Assembly (NCBI GenBank): GCA_900473185.1
Contig: UCKU01000003.1
Location: forward strand, 348,207 to 396,291
Source of the DNA: Hyphomicrobiales bacterium
GTDB lineage: Bacteria > Pseudomonadota > Alphaproteobacteria > Rhizobiales > Rhizobiaceae
Length of the DNA stretch: 48,085 nucleotides
Reading direction: 5' to 3'
Shown: positions 1 through 7,749 of the stretch, one piece after another
Position numbering within the stretch: position 1 is the first letter of the stretch
Layout: every line of letters starts with the position of its first letter
Notes under the pieces: generated by a model
Seen by the model: only the letters and a program-made list of their open reading frames with translations
What the model was told of the DNA's origin: nothing
Databases searched by the model: none
Translations under genes and position numbers: made by a program

Positions 1-1
1 C

Positions 2-235
2 GGCATGACCTGCGATCCGATCGCCGGCCTGGTGCAGGTTCCCTGCATCGAGCGCAATGCGCTGGGTGCTGTGAAGGCGGTCACGGCCGCATCCCTCGCA
101 GTAAAGGGCGACGGTCAGCATTTCGTGCCGCTCGACGCATGCATCGAGACCATGCGCCAGACGGGCTACGACATGAGCGAGAAGTACAAGGAAACCTCGA
201 CCGGAGGCCTTGCCGTCAACGTCGTCGAATGCTGA
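2..235 (+). CDS. sdaA: L-serine ammonia-lyase (serine dehydratase), C-terminal fragment
   Basis: Only the last 77 residues are in the window; the gene begins upstream of base 1. The enzyme deaminates L-serine to pyruvate and ammonia using a 4Fe-4S cluster. The visible part has the family signature CDP-x-x-GLVQ-x-PCIERN near its start and ends in KYKET-x-x-GGLAVN-x-VEC, the usual C-terminus of single-chain bacterial SdaA. The two cysteines in CDP and PCIE are cluster ligands in this family. The stop is at 233-235, and the next gene follows in the same direction 61 bp later. Confidence 0.92.
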   Translation, partial: GMTCDPIAGLVQVPCIERNALGAVKAVTAASLAVKGDGQHFVPLDACIETMRQTGYDMSEKYKETSTGGLAVNVVEC

Positions 236-296
236 GTTTGCGGACGTTTAATGCTTCTTGCTTGACGCTGCCGGTCAAAAGGATTTCAACGGCAGC

Positions 297-734
297 ATGG
301 CACTGAATCTCATCAAACTCTGCGTCGGCTGCGAGTCGATCGAAGATCTGCGCGAATGGGTGGCCGAGCGGTCGCTGCGCGCCATCGCCGCCGGACTGGA
401 ACCGCACTCGGTCCATACGACCCGCATGGTACCGAAGCGCGTGGAAGAACTGCTCGACGGCGGCTCGCTCTATTGGGTGATCAAAGGGCAAGTACAGGCC
501 CGCCAGAAGATCCTCGATATCCAGACATTCACGGACGGAGAGGGGATCGGCCGCTGCCACCTGGTGCTCGGTCCTGAGGTGATCGAAACCTCGGTGCAGC
601 CAAAGCGGGCCTTCCAGGGCTGGCGTTACTATCCTGATGACGATGTGCCGCGCGATCTCCACAGTCTCGGCGCCGGCATTGCGGAAATGCCAGCGGATCT
701 TCGCCGCGAGCTTTCGGAACTCGGATTGCTTTAA
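297..734 (+). CDS. DUF1489 family protein
   Basis: A 145-residue soluble protein. I recognise it as DUF1489, a family of unknown function widespread in Alphaproteobacteria, from the opening MALNLIKLCVG, the central LYWVIKGQVQARQ segment and the WRYY near the end. An upstream TTG at 258 is in frame, but the ATG at 297 gives the usual family N-terminus and has a weak AAGGA about 13 bp upstream. No catalytic motif or membrane segment is visible. It follows sdaA closely enough for read-through. The family call is solid; the function is unknown. Confidence 0.85.
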   Translation: MALNLIKLCVGCESIEDLREWVAERSLRAIAAGLEPHSVHTTRMVPKRVEELLDGGSLYWVIKGQVQARQKILDIQTFTDGEGIGRCHLVLGPEVIETSVQPKRAFQGWRYYPDDDVPRDLHSLGAGIAEMPADLRRELSELGLL

Positions 735-774
735 AGCGGTTTGTTTTTGCGCACTGCTGGAATTGCTTTGACGC
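735..774. repeat. Degenerate Rhizobium-type intergenic repeat
   Basis: This short spacer between two convergent genes contains GCGCACT, GCTGGAATTGC and AGCGGTTT. The same words, slightly changed, occur in the element at 9081-9124. I remember this kind of sequence as a common dispersed repeat between rhizobial genes; that is recollection, not a search. The copy here is partial, with the right arm kept and the left arm lost. Confidence 0.4.
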
Positions 775-775
775 C

Positions 776-1051
776 TCAGCGCAAACGCAGCACGACCGGC
801 GAATTGCCATCAGGCGACGTGATGTGCAGGTGGATATGCGCTTCCGGCTGCGAGTAGCGCCAGGCGCGTGCGCCGTGGCACAGCAGCAGGTTGATGAGAT
901 CACGCGTCTTCGCCGATTTCGCCTTCGGGCGCTGCAGGCCGATTTCGGCAAGGCGGAGTGCCGCTTCGTGCAGCGGATGCAGACCGGAACGGCCCTTGTT
1001 GACCGCCCGGCGCCCCGCAGGCGCATTTGGAATATTCTCGTTGATCGACAT
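776..1051 (-). CDS. Conserved small hypothetical protein
   Basis: A basic, soluble protein of about 91 residues that I do not recognise. The middle is helical and rich in Leu/Ala (HEAALRLAEIGLQ, then LINLLLCHGARAW); the end is a short hydrophobic strand finishing VVLRLR. No signal peptide or membrane segment is seen. Two adjacent ATGs (1054 and 1051) lie directly after an AGGAAG, too close for an ideal Shine-Dalgarno, and an in-frame TTG lies 15 bp further out, so the start is uncertain. It is convergent with the DUF1489 gene. Coding is supported by codon usage and reading-frame length only. Confidence 0.6.
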   Translation of the reverse strand: MSINENIPNAPAGRRAVNKGRSGLHPLHEAALRLAEIGLQRPKAKSAKTRDLINLLLCHGARAWRYSQPEAHIHLHITSPDGNSPVVLRLR

Positions 1052-1163
1052 CATCTTCCTCGTACGCAATACAAATCGAACTAGGATCGACTGCCGGCGG
1101 CGCGAACACCGCAGCCGGCAGGCAGGAGCGCCGCCAAATCAGTCATAGGCAGCGCCAGATATC

Positions 1164-2747
1164 TCATTGGGCAGCCGCCCAGCACTTGACGCCGGCCTTC
1201 TTCAGGGCCTTGCAGGCGTTGACCGCATCACGCTGGCCATCGAAGCCGCCGAAGCGGGCGCGGTAGATTTGATCGCCGTCATTGGCATAAGCGACGGCGA
1301 AGGGCTTGGCGGAGCTCAGCGCCTTGCCGCCCTTGGCCTTGGCGTTTGCCAGAAGGTCCATCGCCATTTCACGGCTGGAGGAGACGCCGATCTGGACGAC
1401 CCAGCCGGATGGCTGCGGCACTTCCTTGGCGGCAACTTCCTTTGCCGGGGCAGCCTTGGTGGAGGCTGTCGTCAGCTCGTCCACGGAAGTGTCGCCCTGT
1501 TCCGGCGGTATATAGGCAGGTGCCGGCGTCGGCACGGCGACGGAAGCCTGTTCCTGCTGCTGCTTGATCGCGACGGTCTTCACCTTGGTCGGAGACGGCA
1601 TCGGCTGCGTCAGCAAGGGATTGTCTGTCTTGTGTGCTGCGGTTTCCGCATAGGCAACTTCGGTGCTTGCCGTCTGATAACGGCTGTCCGGAAGCGGTCC
1701 CTTATGCGGCAGGCCGAGATCGGCAGCCGCTGCCGTGACCGGCGGCTGATTGGCCGTGATCGTTTTCTTTTCAGCCAGCTGGGCAACCTTGGCAGGGGAA
1801 ACCGGAGCAGGCGTTTCGATCATCTCCGGCATCGGCTTCGACTGGGCGACAAGCGCGCCGCCGCTGCTGGAAGCCTTCGGCATGTAGGTCGCGAGCAGAT
1901 TGCGCATCTGCGAGTCGCGGGCAGGGGTCGATGCACCGCCGAGAACCACGCCGACGATCGACTTGCCATCGACCTGCAGGGAGCTGACCAGATTGAAACC
2001 GGCCGCGCGGGTGTAACCGGTCTTGATGCCATCGACGCCGCGCACGGAGCCGACGAGGCGGTTATGGCTGCGGATCACGCGGTTGCCGAATTTGAAGGCA
2101 CGCGTATTGAAATAACCGTAATATTGCGGGAAATGCTGGCGAAGGGCGATGCCGAGGCGGGCCTGATCGCGGGCCGTCGTCATCTGCGCGGTATTCGGCA
2201 GGCCGTTGGCATTGCGATAGGTCGTGCGCGTCATGCCGAGCGCATGAGCCTTGGCTGTCATCATCTGGGCAAAGCGATCTTCCGAACCGCCGAGCATTTC
2301 GCCGAGCGCGGTCGCAGCATCATTGGCAGACAACGTCACGAGGCCTAGGATACCCTGTTCGACGGTGATCGTGCCGCCGGCGCGCACACCAAGCTTGGTC
2401 GGCGCCTGGGCGGCAGCGTGAGCAGAGAAGGGGACGGGTGTATCGAGGCGGATGCGACCCTGCTCGAGTGCCTCGAAGGTCATGTAGAGCGTCATCATCT
2501 TCGTGAGCGACGCCGGATATTGCAGACGGTCGGCATTCTCGCTGTAGAGAACGTTCCCCGTCCGGGCATCGACGACGATACCGGCATATTTCGGATTTGC
2601 AGCTTCCGCTTCGGCATTGACCGAGTCGACCGCGACGATCGCGATAGCCATCGAAAGGATCGTCAGCACCTTTGCGAGGAAACCGGCAGACCGCGGCGAT
2701 GATACGGAGGAAATTGACCTTGACACTATTCGACTCTTTGATTGCAT
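1164..2747 (-). CDS. D-alanyl-D-alanine carboxypeptidase (class A low-molecular-weight PBP) with SPOR domain
   Basis: A periplasmic peptidoglycan enzyme that trims the terminal D-Ala of pentapeptides. All three penicillin-binding motifs are present: S-x-x-K as PASLTK, S-x-N as SAND, and KTG as GIKTGYT. A hydrophobic segment near the N-terminus ending in VNAEAEA is the likely signal peptide or anchor. After the catalytic domain comes a long Pro/Ala/Lys linker of about 130 residues, then a C-terminal SPOR domain (from about WVVQIG to the end) that would bind denuded glycan at the septum. The ATG at 2747 gives 527 residues; an in-frame ATG at 2855 would add 36 but lacks a Shine-Dalgarno. The DacC/DacF-plus-SPOR architecture is usual in rhizobia. 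Confidence 0.9.
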   Translation of the reverse strand: MQSKSRIVSRSISSVSSPRSAGFLAKVLTILSMAIAIVAVDSVNAEAEAANPKYAGIVVDARTGNVLYSENADRLQYPASLTKMMTLYMTFEALEQGRIRLDTPVPFSAHAAAQAPTKLGVRAGGTITVEQGILGLVTLSANDAATALGEMLGGSEDRFAQMMTAKAHALGMTRTTYRNANGLPNTAQMTTARDQARLGIALRQHFPQYYGYFNTRAFKFGNRVIRSHNRLVGSVRGVDGIKTGYTRAAGFNLVSSLQVDGKSIVGVVLGGASTPARDSQMRNLLATYMPKASSSGGALVAQSKPMPEMIETPAPVSPAKVAQLAEKKTITANQPPVTAAAADLGLPHKGPLPDSRYQTASTEVAYAETAAHKTDNPLLTQPMPSPTKVKTVAIKQQQEQASVAVPTPAPAYIPPEQGDTSVDELTTASTKAAPAKEVAAKEVPQPSGWVVQIGVSSSREMAMDLLANAKAKGGKALSSAKPFAVAYANDGDQIYRARFGGFDGQRDAVNACKALKKAGVKCWAAAQ

Positions 2748-2866
2748 TTCGGATGTTCGGCGGGCCACGCACCCCCTGTTGCGGAACCGGCTGTCTTGGA
2801 AAACTACCGGTTCAGCGTTACCAATCCGTTTATGATGAATCGTTTCTTCAGACATTTGAGGGGATT

Positions 2867-3613
2867 TTAGCGGAGTGTTGCAGACCGGCTCACAAGCCGG
2901 GTTTCCACAAAGGTCCTGATCGCGGCATCAATATGGTCCCAGTCGGCCAAATGACGGCTTGAGAACCGGTAAAGCACACTTAGATCCTTGCCGACCTTGA
3001 TATCGCGCTGGCAATCGCCGCTGGTTGCCATTTCCGCAGACGCGGGCAGAACGCAGCGCACGACATAATCGGCGCTTCCTTCGCGCGGCGCGGTCAGCAG
3101 CACTTCGCCGTTGTAGCCGGCATCCGCTCGCAAGCGGTGCAGCGTCAGACCATGCGCAAAGGTTTCCGAGGCACCATCCATCAAGTGCGAATAAATCGGC
3201 TCCAGCCGGCCCGACATGTCCCGCGACATCGTGCCTTGGGTGATCTGCAGGAAAATCAGGCCTGACGATTGGGCAACGTCGTCGAAACGCTGGCGCGTTT
3301 CCTTGCTGTAGCCCTGCATTTCCGGCCAGGCGAGATAGAGATCGACCCGTTCGGCCGTGCCGTCATGGCGTTCGCTGGGGAAGCGAATTGTATTGGCAGG
3401 CAGGCCGATCGTGTCGAGGCCGATGGTGAGCGTGATCCCGGCATTGCTTTCAGTATTGCCGGCAAGCGAGATGTGACGGCCGAACCAGCGGCCGGCAACG
3501 CTGATCGCAACCGTCAGCAGCGCTAGCACCGCAATCGTCGCCGTGACGCGTACCAGGAAGCGGGTCGAAAGAAGGGGCTGCTCACCAGGATGGCCCACGG
3601 CGGAATTGCTCAT
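2867..3613 (-). CDS. Conserved inner-membrane-anchored protein of unknown function
   Basis: A 248-residue protein with one N-terminal membrane segment at about residues 20-42 (VTATIAVLALLTVAISVAG), then a periplasmic domain of about 200 residues with no motif I can name. The only cysteines are a close pair near the C-terminal third (RCVLP and DCQRD), which could form a disulphide. The ATG at 3613 follows a GAGGA. It lies upstream of the carboxypeptidase on the same strand with a gap of about 120 bp, so an envelope role is plausible but inferred. I do not recognise the family. Confidence 0.75.
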   Translation of the reverse strand: MSNSAVGHPGEQPLLSTRFLVRVTATIAVLALLTVAISVAGRWFGRHISLAGNTESNAGITLTIGLDTIGLPANTIRFPSERHDGTAERVDLYLAWPEMQGYSKETRQRFDDVAQSSGLIFLQITQGTMSRDMSGRLEPIYSHLMDGASETFAHGLTLHRLRADAGYNGEVLLTAPREGSADYVVRCVLPASAEMATSGDCQRDIKVGKDLSVLYRFSSRHLADWDHIDAAIRTFVETRLVSRSATLR

Positions 3614-3748
3614 CGTCGTCCTCGGATATCGGGCCGCCGTAAGAAAAACGCGAGTCGTCGGTGCCGGTGAAGAATCTCCTGATAAGGATGGAGCGGCGAG
3701 AGTTAATGGATCATTAACTCAACCCAAAGGAAGTGCCACAAAAGAAGC

Positions 3749-3778
3749 GAGCCGTTCCCGGGACAGCGGGAACGGCTC
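3749..3778 (-). terminator. Rho-independent terminator of the BTLCP peptidase gene
   Basis: A perfect 12-bp stem (3749-3760 with 3767-3778, core GCCGTTCCCG) with a 6-nt loop. Read on the minus strand, the stem is followed by the T-rich GCTTCTTTTG. It lies about 50 bp past the stop of the minus-strand peptidase gene. Confidence 0.8.
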
Positions 3779-3830
3779 TGGGCGCCGGTCGGGACGGGGA
3801 TGCGGGGACTGACCGGGGCCGGTATGCCTG

Positions 3831-4436
3831 TTACTTGACGCTACCGACAGCGACGGCGCGGCCGTCCTGCAGCTTCGTCCAGCGGGCCGGATCATCGGCG
3901 GACTGGCGCTTGAGATAGGTGTATTCGGTATCCGACCACAGCAGCACCTTGTTGCGCATGTTGTCGAGAATGAAGTCGCCGTGATCGGTACGCACCGTCA
4001 ATACCGCATGGCCTTCGCCATTCGGCTGCAGCACGACAGTCATCAGCGTATCTGATGGAGAGAAGCCGGCATCGATCAGCATCTTGCGCTTCAGCAGCGC
4101 GAAATCCTCGCAGTCGCCGACCGTGCGCGGGTAGGCCCAGCGCTCCTCGACACCATAGATCTCCATGTCCGTCATCGGCTGGATGGTCGAGTTGACGGTG
4201 TAGTTGACCTTGAGGATCTCCTTCCAGCGATCCTCGGTCAGGATCGCCGGGCCGGCATCACCGCCGGCATAGGCGCATTCACTCGGATTGGCCTGGCAGA
4301 ATTCATAGTGCCCGATCGGCGGGCTCGCATTGCCTGCAAGTGTCATGCTGGCGGGCGATGCCTGTCCTGCGCCCGCCATTGCCACCGTTACGCTAACGGC
4401 CAGAAGGCCGCTCTTCAGTAGATTTCGAATTGACAT
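3831..4436 (-). CDS. Exported transglutaminase-like cysteine peptidase (BTLCP family, peptidase C93)
   Basis: A 201-residue protein with a Sec signal peptide (hydrophobic residues about 10-24, cleavage near GQASPA). It carries the catalytic triad of bacterial transglutaminase-like cysteine proteinases: Cys109 in VGDCEDFALLK, His143 in EGHAVL and Asp158 in ILDNM. Two further cysteines (FCQ, ECA) lie before the catalytic core, where family members have a likely disulphide. Related proteins process surface adhesins in the LapG system, but no LapD/LapA partner is visible here and the substrate is unknown. It has its own terminator (3749-3778), and its upstream region carries AT-rich repeats. Confidence 0.88.
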   Translation of the reverse strand: MSIRNLLKSGLLAVSVTVAMAGAGQASPASMTLAGNASPPIGHYEFCQANPSECAYAGGDAGPAILTEDRWKEILKVNYTVNSTIQPMTDMEIYGVEERWAYPRTVGDCEDFALLKRKMLIDAGFSPSDTLMTVVLQPNGEGHAVLTVRTDHGDFILDNMRNKVLLWSDTEYTYLKRQSADDPARWTKLQDGRAVAVGSVK

Positions 4437-4750
4437 TATCGTCTCCCCGTTATGAGGACGACAATGACACGGACGTTTTTATCTCACGCAAAATTACGCA
4501 ATCAATTTAATGGCTTAGTTGATTCAAAAGCGCATCAAACTTGATTCAAATCCACATCGAATACGCTTAAAATTAAGAGCGCATTCGTCTCGAATTCGAT
4601 TAAAATTGAAGGATTGGGAAAAAGGCTTTCGGGCGGGAAAAGGCCGAAAAACGGACAGGCTGTTAACGCTTTTCGATAAGCCGGGTAAATTTCCGCGACC
4701 AGCTGCAGTGGGGATGGCGGCCGGCGGAGATCCAATTGAAGCCTACAAAC
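4437..4750. other. AT-rich intergenic region with direct repeats and a small palindrome
   Basis: No gene is seen in this gap upstream of the minus-strand BTLCP gene. It holds TTGATTCAAA twice (4519-4528 and 4541-4550, 22 bp apart, about two helical turns), a TCGAATTCGA palindrome (4590-4599) and two similar TTAAAATT blocks 33 bp apart. At 4627-4649 there is a 6-bp stem that, on the minus strand, precedes a short T-run. Regulatory binding upstream of the peptidase gene is possible; this is inference from symmetry. Confidence 0.4.
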
Positions 4751-4785
4751 AGGCGGAATCGCCATCCAGGAAGCCGATTCCGCCT
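4751..4785 (-). terminator. Terminator of the proline iminopeptidase gene
   Basis: A perfect 11-bp inverted repeat (AGGCGGAATCG at 4751-4761 with its complement at 4775-4785) and a 13-nt loop, 35 bp past the pip stop. On the minus strand it is followed by TGTTTGT, a weak T-tract. Confidence 0.65.
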
Positions 4786-4819
4786 TACATCCCGATTCTC
4801 CGCCGCAAAAATAATTTCG

Positions 4820-5779
4820 TCAGAGATCGCGGAATCTGTTTGTCGCAGCGACGATTGCGGCGGCGATATCCGCATTTTCAGTAGAATGGGCCGCCTTTGG
4901 CAGCACGATAAGCTCGGCGCCCGGCCATGCGCGGGCAAGTTCCCAGGCGGTGACAAGCGGCGCTTCTATATCGAAGCGTCCGTGGATGAGAAAGCCGGGG
5001 ATGCCGGCGAGGCGGTCGGCATTCTTCAGTAGGATGCCGTCTTCGAGCCACGCGCCCTGGCGGAAATAGTGGGTGATGATGCGGGCGCGCGTCAGAAGGT
5101 AGCGCGGATCGGACCAGCGCCCGGGCAGACCGGCGGGATCGGCAAGAAGGATCGTCGCCGCTTCCCATTCATGCCAGTCGCGCGCCGCTTTCAGCCGCAC
5201 CTGCTCTTCGGGATCGTTGAGCAGTTGATGATAGGCGCTCACCCTGTCGATGTCGCGGAGCTCCGGCGGCAGCGCCTTGCCGAAACTGTGCCATTCCTCG
5301 GGAAAGAGCGGCGCCATGCCGCGATAGAGCCAGTCGATTTCGGAACGCCGTGTCGTGGTGACGCCTGCAATGACGATGCCGCTGACATGGTCGGGATGGG
5401 ATTGCGCATAGGCGAGCGCCAGCGTCGAACCCCAGGAATTGCCGAAGATGATCCACTTTTCTACGCTAAAGAGGCTGCGCAGCCTCTCTATATCCTCGAT
5501 GAGATAGGCGGTCGTGTTGCGGGAGAGGTCGGTCGCGGCGTCGGCGGCGTCAGGCAGGCTGCGCCCGCAATTGCGCTGGTCAAAGAGGATGATGCGATAG
5601 ACGGACGGATCAAAATAGCGGCGCGCGGCGGTGGAGCAGCCGGAGCCCGGTCCGCCATGCAGGACGAGTGCGGGCTTGCCCGTGGGATTGCCGCAGGCTT
5701 CCCAATAGACGAGATTGCCGTCGCCGGTATCGAGCAGGCCGTGTTCGTAAGGTTCGATTTCAGGAAACAGGACTGACAT
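4820..5779 (-). CDS. pip: Proline iminopeptidase
   Basis: A 319-residue alpha/beta hydrolase of peptidase family S33 that removes N-terminal proline from peptides, probably in the cytoplasm since no signal peptide is visible. The oxyanion motif HGGPGSG is at about residues 41-47, the nucleophile elbow GNSWGS places Ser at 115, the acid is Asp270 in HGRFD and the base is His298 in KAAHS. Length and motif order match bacterial monomeric Pip. The ATG at 5779 is the natural start. It is transcribed alone, with a hairpin terminator downstream and an unusual repeat-rich region upstream. Confidence 0.93.
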   Translation of the reverse strand: MSVLFPEIEPYEHGLLDTGDGNLVYWEACGNPTGKPALVLHGGPGSGCSTAARRYFDPSVYRIILFDQRNCGRSLPDAADAATDLSRNTTAYLIEDIERLRSLFSVEKWIIFGNSWGSTLALAYAQSHPDHVSGIVIAGVTTTRRSEIDWLYRGMAPLFPEEWHSFGKALPPELRDIDRVSAYHQLLNDPEEQVRLKAARDWHEWEAATILLADPAGLPGRWSDPRYLLTRARIITHYFRQGAWLEDGILLKNADRLAGIPGFLIHGRFDIEAPLVTAWELARAWPGAELIVLPKAAHSTENADIAAAIVAATNRFRDL

Positions 5780-5861
5780 GACCGTGCTCTTCGTTGAGGC
5801 GCGCTGAATCCTTCAAGTCTGTGACGGACAGATGACGGAAGCGGGATTCCAAGTATCTGCT

Positions 5862-5982
5862 GCATAGGATGCATAGGACGTATAGGCAGATTCCGACCAC
5901 CGCGCGGAAATCTCAGCCGAAATGAAAGTTACATTTGCCAGGGAGTGTCTGAAACCGGCTCTGCGACCTATGCATCCTATGC
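5862..5982. repeat. Exact 16-bp inverted repeat with 9-bp tandem units, upstream of pip
   Basis: GCATAGGATGCATAGG at 5862-5877 recurs as its exact reverse complement at 5967-5982, 89 bp away. The left arm continues into a third unit, making three 9-bp tandem units (5862-5888: gcataggat, gcataggac, gtataggca). A further direct repeat, GAAACCGGCTCTGC (5951-5964) and GAAATCGGCTCTGC (6003-6016), overlaps the region. The whole 5780-6104 gap has no gene. The arms could form a long-range stem in a leader RNA of pip, or serve as protein-binding sites. Confidence 0.75.
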
Positions 5983-6104
5983 GGGCCACGCGGCATCGGC
6001 CCGAAATCGGCTCTGCTTTCCGGAAACGTAACGGATCGCCTGGGAGCGTGAGAGCGGCTTTTGTGCATCCGGACGGACGCACGGCGCTTTGACCGGGAAA
6101 GGTG

Positions 6105-6716
6105 CTAGAGGAATTCGCGCAGCGTCTCGCGCGACTGGACCGACAGGAACTCGATCGCAACACCCTCCGAGAAGTGGCGAACGACGCGGCCACGCATGTT
6201 GCCGAGGCGAACAGGCGTGCCGAGCGGCGGGCGCACTTCGCAATCGACGGCGCCACCCGAGAGCGAAAGGTCCATGATGCGGCAGGTGTAGCGCGTGCCG
6301 TCTTCCAGGGTGAGTTCGGTCTTGGTCTCGCGTGGCGTCAGACGATCATGACGGCGATCTTCCGGCAGGCCGAGCTCGTGTTTGTTGGCAAGCCAGGTGA
6401 GCTGGGCCGCGAGCTTCTCGCGCTTGCGCTCGGTGGCGTTGATCGACATGGTGAAGCCGCGCATATCGACTGTCTGTACATGACCTTCGACACGGCCGAG
6501 ATGGTCGATGTAGGCGACGATGCGTTCATTGGCGCGCGGGCGGCCAACGCAGGTGACGTACATGTCGCCGGGCGACATATCGATCACCATGCACTCGAAT
6601 TCCTCGTAGTTCGCAAGCATCAGCCGGCCCTGCATATTGATGGGCACGCGCTGGAACACTCCCTGTTCTGGGCGCGGCGCAGGCCGGTGCGTCTGAGCGG
6701 GCTGGAACGAGTGCAT
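6105..6716 (-). CDS. Tandem PilZ-domain protein, candidate c-di-GMP effector
   Basis: A 203-residue cytoplasmic protein with two PilZ-like beta barrels. The C-terminal one (about residues 118-200) has both c-di-GMP motifs: R-x-x-x-R as RRHDR and D-x-S-x-x-G as DLSLSGG. The N-terminal one (about 20-95) is degenerate, with no R-x-x-x-R and with DMSPGD in place of D-x-S-x-x-G, so it probably does not bind the nucleotide. The ATG at 6716 is preferred to the adjoining in-frame TTG. Known PilZ proteins act in motility, exopolysaccharide and cell-cycle control; nothing nearby names the partner. Confidence 0.87.
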   Translation of the reverse strand: MHSFQPAQTHRPAPRPEQGVFQRVPINMQGRLMLANYEEFECMVIDMSPGDMYVTCVGRPRANERIVAYIDHLGRVEGHVQTVDMRGFTMSINATERKREKLAAQLTWLANKHELGLPEDRRHDRLTPRETKTELTLEDGTRYTCRIMDLSLSGGAVDCEVRPPLGTPVRLGNMRGRVVRHFSEGVAIEFLSVQSRETLREFL

Positions 6717-6838
6717 CAAAGGGCTTCTTTATGAAATCGCAGAGCCCAATCCTTACCCGCAATCCCTTAACAGAAGGTTTTGGAACGAGCCGCCGCATAA
6801 CCCTAAAGTACTATGGGCGGCGACCCAAAATGGAACGG

Positions 6839-7456
6839 TCAGCGAGCGGCTGCCCCATGCAGGAAATGCGACATGGCGCGCAGCATGGCCCGGCCGAACG
6901 TGGCCTGTTTTTCGGCGGCGACCTCGACAGGGCGACGCGGTTCGGCCTCGGCCGTGCGGCCGAACTTGTCGTGCAGCAGCCGGCTGCGATCGAGGGCGAG
7001 AAGCTCCAGCGGTACGATCTCCAGCCAGCTTGCAGCAGCGGCAGGCGCGATGGCGCCGAGCAGCCGGTCGCAGCCGCCTTCGGGCGAACGCAGCGGCATC
7101 ATGATGATCTCGAAGGCGGCGTGATGGCCGGCAGTACTGTAGCCCGTCGCGTTGAAAAGCGTCGGGATGGCGTGAGCGATGACGCCCTGTGCCGTCCTTT
7201 CGATATCCTCGTGCTGGCCGTTGGCCCAGAGGGCGGAGAAACGCTCGCCGCGCAGATCGCGGCCGAAGAGATCGCAGATCTTGGTGCCGGCGAGGCGGAA
7301 GCGGATATGCCGGTCCGCCGCCGTCTCCAAGATGAAGAGGCTCGACAGGAGATGAGGGATCGCGCCGGGCTCGATCTGCGATTTCAGCGGAGCATCCCGC
7401 CCGCCGCGCTGAGCATTCCAGTAGTCGAATATGTCGATCGTGATCTGAAGGCGCAT
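6839..7456 (-). CDS. PAS domain protein (PAS_5 type)
   Basis: A 205-residue soluble protein resembling the PAS_5 family (formerly DUF1457) of Alphaproteobacteria. It opens with a helix and the FDYWNAQRGGRDAP segment, then a PAS-like fold with FRLAGTKICDLFGRDLRG (about residues 52-70) and a second conserved stretch at FEIIMMPLRSPEGG. The C-terminal 50 residues look disordered and basic. There is no output domain, so it is probably a sensor or adaptor. It lies upstream of the PilZ gene on the same strand with a gap of about 120 bp. The ligand is unknown. Confidence 0.8.
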   Translation of the reverse strand: MRLQITIDIFDYWNAQRGGRDAPLKSQIEPGAIPHLLSSLFILETAADRHIRFRLAGTKICDLFGRDLRGERFSALWANGQHEDIERTAQGVIAHAIPTLFNATGYSTAGHHAAFEIIMMPLRSPEGGCDRLLGAIAPAAAASWLEIVPLELLALDRSRLLHDKFGRTAEAEPRRPVEVAAEKQATFGRAMLRAMSHFLHGAAAR

Positions 7457-7570
7457 GGCAGTGTCTCATTTCGGTTCATTGGGGCGCGGTTTTCGCCCCT
7501 TCACCTTCTACCTTGCGGATTTCATGCCAAATCCGGGGAGTTAAGGTTAAGAAAGGGTTTCGCTTGAGTG

Positions 7571-7702
7571 CGGAGGCCTGTCATGAGACCGTCTCTTCAT
7601 CACTTCGAACAGTGAAGTTCTGCACGAAGACTGCCAGGGGAGGGGTCATCCTTCGGGGAACCCAGGCAAGCCGTCCGGCCAATTCCGGACGGCTTTTTTT
7701 TT
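7571..7702 (+). ncRNA. Candidate small RNA ending at an orphan intrinsic terminator
   Basis: A strong plus-strand terminator (7668-7702) stands between a minus-strand gene and the rhomboid gene, with no plus-strand coding gene upstream for it to serve. The preceding bases fold readily: GCCTG at 7576-7580 can close with CAGGC at 7663-7667, GAGAC/GTCTC flank one base at 7585-7595, ACTTC/GAAGT can pair around 7608-7620, and GGGT/ACCC close a loop at about 7644-7662. The 5' end is uncertain and I could not identify a clear promoter. I cannot match it with certainty to any named rhizobial sRNA family. Confidence 0.45.
7668..7702 (+). terminator. Strong rho-independent terminator, no upstream plus-strand gene
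   Basis: An 11-bp stem AAGCCGTCCGG (7668-7678) with CCGGACGGCTT (7685-7695), a 6-nt loop and a run of nine T residues (7694-7702). The minus direction has no T-tract, so it terminates a plus-strand transcript. It lies 47 bp before the rhomboid start. Confidence 0.9.
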
Positions 7703-7749
7703 GATGTCGGCTCCTGTATGGCTGTGGCCTGCAACGAGGCGATGAGAGC

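Noticed and set aside
216..662. Minus-strand open frame of 148 codons over the DUF1489 gene
   Set aside because: It is a shadow of a well-supported plus-strand gene, with no Shine-Dalgarno and no family features.
1167..2348. Plus-strand open frame of 393 codons inside the carboxypeptidase gene
   Set aside because: It is antisense to a gene with all three PBP motifs; its product is Arg/Gly-rich, as shadow frames in GC-rich DNA usually are.
7513..7704. Plus-strand open frame of 63 codons ending at the orphan terminator
   Set aside because: It reads through the terminator stem and T-tract and has no convincing start; a non-coding RNA explains the region better.
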